The position numbers and the translations under genes were made by a program. A stretch of DNA of 64,000 nucleotides from Rhizobium mesosinicum (GTDB taxonomy: Bacteria; Pseudomonadota; Alphaproteobacteria; Rhizobiales; Rhizobiaceae), in assembly GCF_019511345.1 (NCBI RefSeq), contig NZ_JAEUAK010000005.1:248001-312000 (forward strand), read 5' to 3'. This document shows positions 27,950-34,845 of this stretch, piece after piece (position 1 is the stretch's first letter; each line of letters opens with the position of its first letter). The notes beneath the pieces are model-generated. The model saw only the letters and a program-made list of their open reading frames with translations. It searched no databases and was not told the DNA's origin.

Positions 27950-28978
27950 ATGATACATCTTCTCGCCCTGCTGCTGTCGGTCGGCCTTCTTGCTGCCAAT
28001 ACTCCGGCACACGCGGCCGACCCTGTCGGTCTGTCCTTTCTTTCGGTTCCGGTTCCGGAACGCCACGGCACCATGGAGATCTCACTCTGGTATCCGGCCA
28101 CGACAGGCGGAACGCCCGTCCTGATCGGCGACGGTCCGCTTTTCAAAGGCGAGACCGTGCAACGGGACGCACCGGCCGCTGTTGGCGATTATCCGCTGAT
28201 CCTCCTTTCCCATGGCGGCCTGAAATCCGGCCCTTTCATCGGCGCTTGGATGGCGTCGCACCTCGCGTCGAAGGGCTTCGTGGTGGCAATGATGCGCCAG
28301 CCGGATCCACAGACGATGACGATCGAGGAGAGCATCCATGAGATATGGCTGCGGCCTGCCGATCTCTCCGCGGCCCTGACGGCCATCGAGAGGGACGACA
28401 CGCTGCCTGCCGGAATCGACCGTAACCGCATCGGCGTTCTTGGCTTTCTGGTCGGCGGAACATCCGCACTTTCGATTGCAGGCGGCAACCTTGATCCGGA
28501 TAAGTTTGCGCGCTCTTGCGATCCCGGTGGCACCGGCATCGACTGTGCCGAGTTCGCCAGCGCCGGCATCGATCTCCATTCCGTCGACAGGCAGAAGCTC
28601 ACCCGCTCTCATCTCGACCCACGGGTGAAGGCAACCGTAGTCATCGATCCTGAATTCGGCACCAGTTTCACACCAGAAAGCCTCGCGCAGATATCGATCC
28701 CGGTGCGGCTCGTCAATCTCGGCACACCGGAAACCGTCTGGCCGGGGCTGCGCGCATCGGGCCTGGAAAACGCAATATCCGGCGCACGCTACGATCTGCT
28801 CACGAACGCTTCGCAATACAGCGCCTTCAGCGAGTGCAAGCCAGCAGGCGGCTCTATACTTCGCGAGGAAGGCGAAGAGCCTCTCTGCCAGGATTCCGAA
28901 GGAACGAACCGCGCGGCTATCCACGACAGACTGGCAGAGATGGTGGCGGCAGCCTTTGGTAGCGATCTCCCGCAATAG
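27950..28978 (+). CDS. COG4188 (dienelactone-hydrolase-like) exported protein lacking the catalytic Ser and His
   Basis: A 342-residue protein with a signal peptide (MIHLLALLLSVGLLAANTPA, HAAD). The alpha/beta-hydrolase fold is recognisable: MEISLWYPAT, YPLILLSHGG, NRIGVLGFLVGGTSAL and the late segment GARYDLLTNASQYSAF, then C..D..GTNRAAIHDRL. In active COG4188 enzymes the elbow is GFSxGG and the late segment GAGHFxF. Here Leu167 replaces the nucleophile and Gln289 the histidine, so it is probably a pseudoenzyme. GAGG precedes the ATG. It converges on an SDR gene. Confidence 0.8.
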   Translation: MIHLLALLLSVGLLAANTPAHAADPVGLSFLSVPVPERHGTMEISLWYPATTGGTPVLIGDGPLFKGETVQRDAPAAVGDYPLILLSHGGLKSGPFIGAWMASHLASKGFVVAMMRQPDPQTMTIEESIHEIWLRPADLSAALTAIERDDTLPAGIDRNRIGVLGFLVGGTSALSIAGGNLDPDKFARSCDPGGTGIDCAEFASAGIDLHSVDRQKLTRSHLDPRVKATVVIDPEFGTSFTPESLAQISIPVRLVNLGTPETVWPGLRASGLENAISGARYDLLTNASQYSAFSECKPAGGSILREEGEEPLCQDSEGTNRAAIHDRLAEMVAAAFGSDLPQ

Positions 28979-28983
28979 AAAAT

Positions 28984-29011
28984 AATGTCCGCAGCACTTA
29001 CTGCGGACATT
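28984..29011. terminator. Bidirectional terminator between convergent genes
   Basis: AATGTCCGCAG at 28984-28994 pairs perfectly with CTGCGGACATT at 29001-29011 over a six-base loop, between two convergent stops. On the minus strand the stem is followed by ATTATTTTCT, so it suits the SDR gene best. Confidence 0.75.
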
Positions 29012-29031
29012 GGCGTTCTCTATTTTTGCGC

Positions 29032-29829
29032 TCAGGCGATCTTGTAGCGCGCAGCCGGAACCGACCGCGACAGGTTCGGCATCAGCGCCTGGCGCGCCTG
29101 TTCATAAGCGGCGAGCAGGCCGACATCTTCGAGCGCCGGGATCGTCGCAAATTCTCCCTCGGCAAGACCTGCCAGCGAGGCATCGACCATGTTTTCCGCC
29201 GACATGACGATTTCGCCTGGCAGGTGCTCGACCGGCGTGCCGGCAATGCCCCAGAATTCGGTGGCCGTGGCACCCGGCAGCACGACCTGAACGCGGATAT
29301 TCTTGTCGGCAAGCTCGTGCTTCAGCGACTGGCTGAAGGCGAGCACGAAGGCTTTGCTGCCGCCATAGACACCGTTCAGGACCTCGGGCGCGATCGCGAC
29401 GATCGAGGCGATGTTGATGATGGTGCCTCCACCGCGAGCAACGAAGCCTGGCACCGCAGCATAGGTCAACCGCGTCAACGCCGTCACGTTGAGCTCGATC
29501 ATTTCCTGCATCTTGTCGACGTCCGACGCCAGCAGCGGCGCCGTGCCGCCGAAGCCGGCATTGTTGACGAGCATGGTGATGCTCTGATCTTCCTTCAGCA
29601 CCTTTTCGACTTTCGCGAGATCGTCCTTCTTGCCGAGATCGGCAGACAGCGTCTCGACTGTGCGGCCCGTCTCATCGGCCAGCCGGCTTGCCAGCGCCTT
29701 CAGTCGATCTCTGTTGCGGGCGACGAGGATGAGATTAAAGCCCTGCCTTGCCAGTCGGTGTGCGTAGATTGCGCCGATACCCGAGGATGCGCCGGTGACC
29801 AGCGCGGTACCTTTGTCTTCATGCGCCAT
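29032..29829 (-). CDS. Short-chain dehydrogenase/reductase
   Basis: A 265-residue classical SDR starting MAHEDKGTALVTGASSGIGA at ATG 29827-29829, with GGAGAAA upstream. It shows the cofactor loop TGASSGIG, an NNAGFGGTA strand and the catalytic triad in INIASIVA ... YGGSKAFVLA, all intact (Ser, Tyr, Lys). This subfamily (YqjQ/DltE-like) often carries a general ketoreductase annotation. The substrate is unknown. It is divergent from a GlxA-type AraC regulator across a region with a clear inverted repeat, so it is very likely that regulator's target. Confidence 0.92.
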   Translation of the reverse strand: MAHEDKGTALVTGASSGIGAIYAHRLARQGFNLILVARNRDRLKALASRLADETGRTVETLSADLGKKDDLAKVEKVLKEDQSITMLVNNAGFGGTAPLLASDVDKMQEMIELNVTALTRLTYAAVPGFVARGGGTIINIASIVAIAPEVLNGVYGGSKAFVLAFSQSLKHELADKNIRVQVVLPGATATEFWGIAGTPVEHLPGEIVMSAENMVDASLAGLAEGEFATIPALEDVGLLAAYEQARQALMPNLSRSVPAARYKIA

Positions 29830-29898
29830 GATCGTTTCTCCATTTTGTACGCCGGCCCGATGCCTGCGCTTGAGGAGAGTTTTACGCTCGATTGAAGG

Positions 29899-29949
29899 TG
29901 TCCTAAATGTCATATATACCACCTTTTAGGACATGCACTTTTCAGGACA
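29899..29949. promoter_or_regulatory. Operator-like repeats between SDR gene and GlxA-type regulator
   Basis: TGTCCTAAA at 29899-29907 and its exact inverse TTTAGGACA at 29925-29933 flank an AT-rich core (CATATATACC). A third copy, TTCAGGACA with one mismatch, stands at 29941-29949, 16 bases on, just before the regulator start. The arrangement suggests binding by the AraC-type regulator to both divergent promoters. Confidence 0.65.
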
Positions 29950-29951
29950 CG

Positions 29952-30902
29952 ATGACGATGCAGCAAATTGGTTTCCTGCTCTTTTCCGGCTTTCAGATCA
30001 TGAGCCTCGCTGCCGCCTCGGCCTTCGAATTCACCAATCTTGAGATCGGCGAAAAGGTCTACGACATCCATTATCTCTCGGAGACCGGCGGCCCTATCGC
30101 CAATTCGCTCGGTATGATTATCGAAACAGAAGCCTTCGGCGATCCCAGCTTCGACACGCTGATCGTCGCCGGCGCGCCCGACATCAAGCTGCCCAACGCG
30201 GCGGAAGCAGATTTCATCCGCGCAGCACTTCCTGCGACACGCCGCCTCGCATCGATCTGCACCGGCGCTTTCCTGCTCGCCGATGCCGGCATTCTCGACG
30301 GCCGCCGCGCCACGACGCACTGGTATCTCGCCCGCGAATTGCAAAACCGCTATCCCGAGATCCGGATGGAAGAGGACCGCATCTACATTATCGACGGTTC
30401 CGTCTGGACCTCGGCGGGCATGACGGCGGGTGTCGATCTGGCTTTGGCCATGGTCGAGAAAGATCACGGACTGGAAGTTGCCCGCGCCGTTGCTCGCATG
30501 CTCGTCGTCTATCATCGCCGCGCCGGCGGCCAGTCGCAATTTTCAGCTCTTCTGGAACTGGAACCGAAATCCGATCGTATTCAGAAGGCACTCGCCCATG
30601 CGCGCAGCAATCTAAAATCCACGCTCTCGGTGGAGGAATTGGCCGAGGCAGCACATCTCAGCCCCCGCCAGTTCAGCCGTGCCTTCCGCGCCGAAACAGG
30701 TCAGTCCCCCGCCAAGGCCGTCGAGAACTTGCGGCTGGAGGCGGCCCGCCTGATGATGGAGCAGGGCCGCCATTCGATCGATACCGTCGCCCGCGAAACC
30801 GGCTTTGCCGATCGTGAACGCATGCGCCGCGCCTTCCTGCGCGCCTTCGGCCAGCCGCCGCAGGCAATCCGCCGGGCGGCGCAGCAGGAAATTCAGGCGT
30901 GA
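29952..30902 (+). CDS. GlxA-family AraC transcriptional regulator (DJ-1/PfpI domain)
   Basis: About 316 residues from ATG 29952 (MTMQQIGFLLFSGFQIMSLA). The N-terminal DJ-1/PfpI-type domain includes FDTLIVAGAP, RRLASICTGAFLLADAGILD, GRRATTHWYLARELQNRYPE and VWTSAGMTAGVDLALAMVEK. The C-terminal AraC double helix-turn-helix reads LSVEELAEAAHLSPRQFSRA, FRAETGQSPAKAVE and ETGFADRERMRRAFLRAFGQ. Such regulators sense small metabolites through the DJ-1 domain. It is divergent from the SDR gene and overlaps its own putative operator region. The ATG at 29958 is an alternative start. Confidence 0.92.
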   Translation: MTMQQIGFLLFSGFQIMSLAAASAFEFTNLEIGEKVYDIHYLSETGGPIANSLGMIIETEAFGDPSFDTLIVAGAPDIKLPNAAEADFIRAALPATRRLASICTGAFLLADAGILDGRRATTHWYLARELQNRYPEIRMEEDRIYIIDGSVWTSAGMTAGVDLALAMVEKDHGLEVARAVARMLVVYHRRAGGQSQFSALLELEPKSDRIQKALAHARSNLKSTLSVEELAEAAHLSPRQFSRAFRAETGQSPAKAVENLRLEAARLMMEQGRHSIDTVARETGFADRERMRRAFLRAFGQPPQAIRRAAQQEIQA

Positions 30903-31326
30903 GGTAACCTGCGAAATTGGATGCATCCTCTCCGGCCGCGGCGGGGTGGCGGAGGTGGCGGCGGTTAAAACGCGTTTTCCAAGACTAGCCGCAAGCGTTG
31001 CTGTACCCGCTCGATATGCGCCGGCATGAGCGACTTCCGGCTAGTTTGACCAAATAACCTCCGCCACCTCCTCCGCACGACTTTTATCCATATCTATCAA
31101 TGACTTGTTCTGGCGGAGGCAACCTCCTCCGAACCTCCACCGCTTGAGGTGAACCTCCTCCACCGAGAGGGCCGAGCGTCCGTTTCGACGCGAAAACGAC
31201 GTCCCGTTCTTGACGCCCGGCGTCTTGTGGCGGAGGTTCCCTGAAGTGGCGGAGGTTCCGATAGGGAGCAACCTCCGCCACATCCGTCATACCGCGCAGA
31301 GCCGTGCGCCGGTTTTTCGATGGGCC
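30903..31326. repeat. Intergenic region rich in GTGGCGGAGGTT short repeats
   Basis: This 424-base gap holds no convincing gene but many copies of one short word in both orientations. GTGGCGGAGGT lies at 30946-30956; AACCTCCGCCAC at 31056-31067 and 31270-31281; TGGCGGAGG at 31111-31119; and GTGGCGGAGGTTCC twice in direct repeat at 31227-31240 and 31246-31259. Related AACCTCC words lie between. A separate imperfect inverted pair is ACTAGCCG at 30984-30991 and CGGCTAGT at 31038-31045. The copies can form several alternative hairpins. Confidence 0.7.
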
Positions 31327-32133
31327 TCAACCTTGCTGAAGCGCCCTTCGGATGGCGATTTCGACAGGCGAGTAGGCGCCATCCTCACGCACAAGCTTTA
31401 GCGGCTCGGAAGGCGCGAGGCCCGGCTGCGCCATGAAGCGCGGTTCCCTGCCGCGATGCATCTGCGCCGCATGGATAAGGAACGGATGGCACAGATAGAC
31501 CGTGCCCGCCTGCCCCGTTGCCAGAGCAAGCGGCCTATCCTCACCGACATGCTCCAGCCACAGATGCGCCATGCCGGCTTCACCGGCCGGTTCCAGCATC
31601 TTCGCGATATCCTTGTGCGACCCGACCCGGATACGCGTCGGCGCGTCATTCTCACCGACATCGGAAAACAGGAAGAGCATCAGGAGGGCTCGTCCACGCG
31701 AATTTATGTTCACTCGCCACGCGGAGAAATCCCGCTGTTCGCCAGGGTTTCCATCCTCCCCCGGAAAACTTAGATCCACATGCCAGCCGGCATCGCCGGG
31801 ATCGTCAGGATGCGGAAAACGGACCGGAAAGCTGCCAAGACCGCTGCGCGGCTCCCAGCGTCCCTTGCCGACCAGTTGATCGAAAGCCGAATGCAGCACG
31901 GATGTATTGACCGCTTTCTCGAACGGCCCGCCGCCATAACCGGCAAGTCGGACCACGGGTCGTACCCATGACTTGGGATCATCGGGATCGAAGGGAATGT
32001 CCCGCCACATGATGGCGCGGGCTTCCTTGGCCACATCACGGGGAAAAGCATCATCGATCCGCACCAAGCCGTCTTCGATGAATTGCTCGACCTGCGCGGC
32101 GCTGAGCGCCGGCGGATAACCAACAGATGTCAT
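31327..32133 (-). CDS. Phytanoyl-CoA dioxygenase (PhyH) family protein
   Basis: A 268-residue Fe(II)/2-oxoglutarate oxygenase-like protein. The metal-binding HxD is seen as His118 and Asp120 in DAGWHVDLSFPG; the distal histidine is in YLCHPFLIHAAQ (His216 or His221), followed by an arginine (REPRFMAQP) that could hold 2-oxoglutarate. MTSVGYPPALSAAQVEQFIE is a typical PhyH opening. It probably hydroxylates a small metabolite. It is downstream of a LysR gene on the same strand but 225 bases apart. The repeat-rich region lies beyond its stop. Confidence 0.85.
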   Translation of the reverse strand: MTSVGYPPALSAAQVEQFIEDGLVRIDDAFPRDVAKEARAIMWRDIPFDPDDPKSWVRPVVRLAGYGGGPFEKAVNTSVLHSAFDQLVGKGRWEPRSGLGSFPVRFPHPDDPGDAGWHVDLSFPGEDGNPGEQRDFSAWRVNINSRGRALLMLFLFSDVGENDAPTRIRVGSHKDIAKMLEPAGEAGMAHLWLEHVGEDRPLALATGQAGTVYLCHPFLIHAAQMHRGREPRFMAQPGLAPSEPLKLVREDGAYSPVEIAIRRALQQG

Positions 32134-32358
32134 GAAATATTTCTCTATCGCCAGACCCTGCCGGCATTGTCCATCGGCCCTGCAGGGTGGTTACAAGTCA
32201 ACGGCAACTGGCCAGCCGACAGGCTGGTGAAGCGGCCGCATCTTCCTTTGCCCGAGGGCAGAGCCTTAGAGGTTCAAGAAGAAGACCGTAGCGATGTTGA
32301 GAGCGATCATTTTCATAGCGATGGGAGGCTACCGGCTTCCGCAAGCAGGGTCAATGTT

Positions 32359-33291
32359 TCACCCGAACCTTCGCAGCGCCTTCTCCTGATCGGATGGGAT
32401 AGAAATGTCTCGCACCGCCTCATGCACCGACTGCAGCACCAATTCCGCCAGCCGGCTCGTTGCAGCATCCGGCTCCGCTTCCGCTCGATGCAAGACCAGC
32501 CCCAGGTCAGGCAGTTCCGGCAGGCCCGCTTCGCCGGGCGCCAGCATGCGCACCTTGGCGGGCAGCCCGATGGGCGTGCGCACCGTAATACCCAATCCCG
32601 CGGCGGTCGCCGCCCAGAGGCCGCCGAGGCTTGGACTGACGAAGGACAGCCGCCAGGAGATACCGGCCTCGTCCAGCACTTTCGTCGCGGCATTCCTGAG
32701 CAAGCAGGGCGCCTCGAGCGAAGCAAGCGGCATCGGCTCGCCGCTTCCAGCCGCCCATGCCGGTAAGCCGTTCACCGGGCCGATCCAGCGCATCGGCACG
32801 TCGGCAATATGCTCGCAATGGGCGGTCAAAGTGCCGGCGCTCCAGGCGAGCGCAAGATCGAGCTTCCCCGTCGTCACCCGTTCCAGAAGCTCGGCATTGC
32901 GCACCACCCGCGCTTCGATCCGCACCTTCGGATGCGCCCGGGCAAAACGTCCGAGCACCTCGGGTAGCAAGTTCTCACCGAAATCCTCCTGCAGGCCGAG
33001 CCGCACCCAGCCTTCCAGCTCGACACGCTGGACCGCAGCGACCGCCTCGTCATTCAGATCGAGCAGTCGCCTCGCATAGGCAAGCATCGTCTCTCCGGCT
33101 TCCGTCAGCGCCAGTCCGCGCCCGGATTTGCGAAAGATCGGCGTGCCGGCCTGTTCCTCCAGTTTTTTGAGTTGTGCGCTGACGGCTGATGTCGAACGTC
33201 CGAGCCGATCCGCCGCCCTGGCGAAATTTCCGAGGTCCATGCCGGTCGCGAATGTCCTCAGCACATCCAGGTCGAATGTAATCCGCCGCAT
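32359..33291 (-). CDS. LysR-family transcriptional regulator
   Basis: A 310-residue LysR protein. The N-terminal winged HTH reads DLDVLRTFATGMDLGNFARA, ADRLGRSTSAVSAQLKKLEE and QAGTPIFRKSGRGLALTEAG. The C-terminal co-inducer domain follows (WVRLGLQEDFGENLLPEVLG, VTTGKLDLALAWSAGTLTAH). It is divergent from the tautomerase-cupin-DUF4865 operon at 33399, the usual layout for a LysR regulator and its target. A strong dyad lies in the shared promoter at 33303-33331. Confidence 0.95.
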   Translation of the reverse strand: MRRITFDLDVLRTFATGMDLGNFARAADRLGRSTSAVSAQLKKLEEQAGTPIFRKSGRGLALTEAGETMLAYARRLLDLNDEAVAAVQRVELEGWVRLGLQEDFGENLLPEVLGRFARAHPKVRIEARVVRNAELLERVTTGKLDLALAWSAGTLTAHCEHIADVPMRWIGPVNGLPAWAAGSGEPMPLASLEAPCLLRNAATKVLDEAGISWRLSFVSPSLGGLWAATAAGLGITVRTPIGLPAKVRMLAPGEAGLPELPDLGLVLHRAEAEPDAATSRLAELVLQSVHEAVRDISIPSDQEKALRRFG

Positions 33292-33302
33292 CTAACGATC
33301 CC

Positions 33303-33331
33303 AATTTTCAGGATTATAAATCCATAAAATT
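33303..33331. promoter_or_regulatory. 29-base dyad, candidate LysR operator
   Basis: AATTTT-CA-GGATT-ATA-AATCC-AT-AAAATT is symmetrical about position 33317, with both the inner GGATT/AATCC and outer AATTTT/AAAATT arms perfect. It begins 12 bases upstream of the LysR start and 68 bases from the tautomerase start, fitting LysR autoregulation plus activation of the divergent operon. Confidence 0.6.
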
Positions 33332-33398
33332 CTGATTTTCTGCATCATAGTGTCGTGGCATGCTTCTCCTGTCAAGATAAAGAACAAGGAGGCATCCA

Positions 33399-33818
33399 AT
33401 GCCATTCGCTCGCATTTCCGTTCTGAAGGGCAAGTCGCCGGACTATCTCAGCGCCCTTTCAGACGCCATCCATACGGCAATGGTCGAAACCTTCAATGTG
33501 CCGCCGGCCGACCGCTTCCAGGTCATCCATCAACATGAGCCGGGCGAATTGATCTTCGATCGCAATTACCTTGCCGGTCCGCGCTCTGACGATTTCGTGA
33601 TGATTTCGATCACGACCGGCAAGCCGCGAACGCAAGAAATGCGCAATGCCTTCTTCCGCCGAACCGTCGAACTGCTGCAACGCTCCCCTGGTCTGCGTCC
33701 GGAGGATGTCATGATCGTCGTTTCAACGAGCGAGCCGGGCGAATGGTCCTTCGGTGACGGAGTGGCGCAGATGACTGAGCCCGGCTGGGAAGCCCGGGCC
33801 ATGGGGACTCCGGCATGA
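33399..33818 (+). CDS. Tautomerase-family protein
   Basis: A 139-residue protein beginning MPFARISVLKGKSPDYLSAL. Pro2 after Met removal is the catalytic base of the 4-oxalocrotonate tautomerase/MIF superfamily. Length and motifs (TMVETFNVPPADRFQVI-like segment, FFRRTVELL, PEDVMIVVSTSEPGEWSFGD) match the longer MSAD/cis-CaaD-like group, with two beta-alpha-beta units in one chain. It is the first gene of a three-gene operon; its TGA overlaps the cupin ATG by four bases. Substrate unknown. Confidence 0.87.
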   Translation: MPFARISVLKGKSPDYLSALSDAIHTAMVETFNVPPADRFQVIHQHEPGELIFDRNYLAGPRSDDFVMISITTGKPRTQEMRNAFFRRTVELLQRSPGLRPEDVMIVVSTSEPGEWSFGDGVAQMTEPGWEARAMGTPA

Positions 33819-34219
33819 GCGCGGCCAATCCGAAAACCATGACGATCCGCCGTCCCGGCAGTGCGGCCCGGTCTCCCGAAGGCATATCGAATGCACCCTT
33901 CTGGGTCGAAATGCTGCTCGACAGCGAGATCGATGGCGAGAACACCGCCATGCGCGCAACCCTCGACCCCGGCACCGTGACGCACTGGCGTACGCATCCG
34001 CGTGGCCAGCTTCTTTATGTCCTCTCGGGCGTCGGTCTCGTGCAGCGGAAGGGTGAATCAGTGGAGGAGGTCAGAACCGGCGATGCAATATGGTTCGCCC
34101 CGGACGAGCCTCACTGGCACGGGGCAACAGCCGACAGCCCTTTCAGCTATCTCAGCATCCAGGGTTTCGAGAAGGGACGCTTCGTCGACTGGTCTGACAG
34201 AGAGGAGACACAGCCATGA
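33815..34219 (+). CDS. Cupin-domain protein
   Basis: A 134-residue single cupin. Motif 1 is GTVTHWRTHPRGQLLYVLSG (metal-type H...H...E positions partly kept) and motif 2 is GDAIWFAPDEPHWHGATADS. The core reads VGLVQRKGESVEEVRTGDA. It resembles the small cupin proteins annotated as carboxymuconolactone/quercetin-type. It overlaps the tautomerase and DUF4865 genes by four bases each (ATGA), so the three are translationally coupled and probably act in one pathway. Confidence 0.88.
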   Translation: MSAANPKTMTIRRPGSAARSPEGISNAPFWVEMLLDSEIDGENTAMRATLDPGTVTHWRTHPRGQLLYVLSGVGLVQRKGESVEEVRTGDAIWFAPDEPHWHGATADSPFSYLSIQGFEKGRFVDWSDREETQP

Positions 34220-34767
34220 TGGCCATGCAATATTCCTTCACCTTGCCTGCAGATTACGACATGGAGATCATCGATCACCGCATCCGCGACAAGGGCCCTG
34301 CAATGAACGGCTTCCCGCATCTCGGTTTCAAGGCCTTTCTGAGCGCTCGCCGAGGCGAATTCGGCGGCCGGGAAAATCTCTATGCGCCCTTCTATCTCTG
34401 GGATCAGACCGAAGGCGCCGGCAATTTCATTTGCGGTCCGGGCTTTGCCGCCCTGACGGACGCCTTCGGTCGCCCGCGCATTCGCCGCTGGATCGTCTGG
34501 CATGCGCGTGTCTTACCGGGCCTTGCCAATGCCCGCTTCGCCGACAGTCAATATCTCCCTATCGAACAGCATGCCTCTCTGCCCGACCTGCGGCAGCAGG
34601 AGGTGTATCTGGCAAAACAGGAAGCCGGCGGCAAACATGTGCTCGTCCGCATTACCGCCTTTGATCCGCATGACTGGACGATGGTGCGCTTTGGCCTTCA
34701 CGCGGAAGCCCCGCCTGCCTCGGACGGCAAGCAGATTTATCGCGTCGGTCACCTCTCTCGCGGCTAA
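34216..34767 (+). CDS. DUF4865 family protein
   Basis: A 183-residue protein: MQYSFTLPADYDMEIIDHRI, FLSARRGEFGGRENLYAPFY, LWDQTEGAGNFICGPGFAAL, FGRPRIRRWIVWHARVLPGL. These are hallmarks of DUF4865, a family usually found next to tautomerase and LysR genes, as here. Its two halves look like ferredoxin-type or ABM-like folds, but no catalytic role is established. It is the last gene of the operon, with the ATG overlapping the cupin stop. A terminator follows at 34795. Confidence 0.85.
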   Translation: MMAMQYSFTLPADYDMEIIDHRIRDKGPAMNGFPHLGFKAFLSARRGEFGGRENLYAPFYLWDQTEGAGNFICGPGFAALTDAFGRPRIRRWIVWHARVLPGLANARFADSQYLPIEQHASLPDLRQQEVYLAKQEAGGKHVLVRITAFDPHDWTMVRFGLHAEAPPASDGKQIYRVGHLSRG

Positions 34768-34794
34768 GAACACCAAGAGCAAAATCAAAAACAA

Positions 34795-34829
34795 AAAGCG
34801 CCCCTCCTGCGAGCGGCGCTTTGTATTTT
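34795..34829. terminator. Bidirectional terminator between DUF4865 and pyk
   Basis: AAAGCGCC at 34795-34802 pairs with GGCGCTTT at 34815-34822, followed on the plus strand by GTATTTT. On the minus strand it is followed by TTTTGTTTTTGATTTTG, an excellent T-run for pyk. Confidence 0.85.
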
Positions 34830-34845
34830 GAGTGCTTGAAAACGG

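Noticed and set aside
30903..31326. Tandem-like short repeats considered as a CRISPR array
   Set aside because: Repeat units are 11-14 bases, in both orientations and irregularly spaced; there are no uniform spacers and no cas genes.
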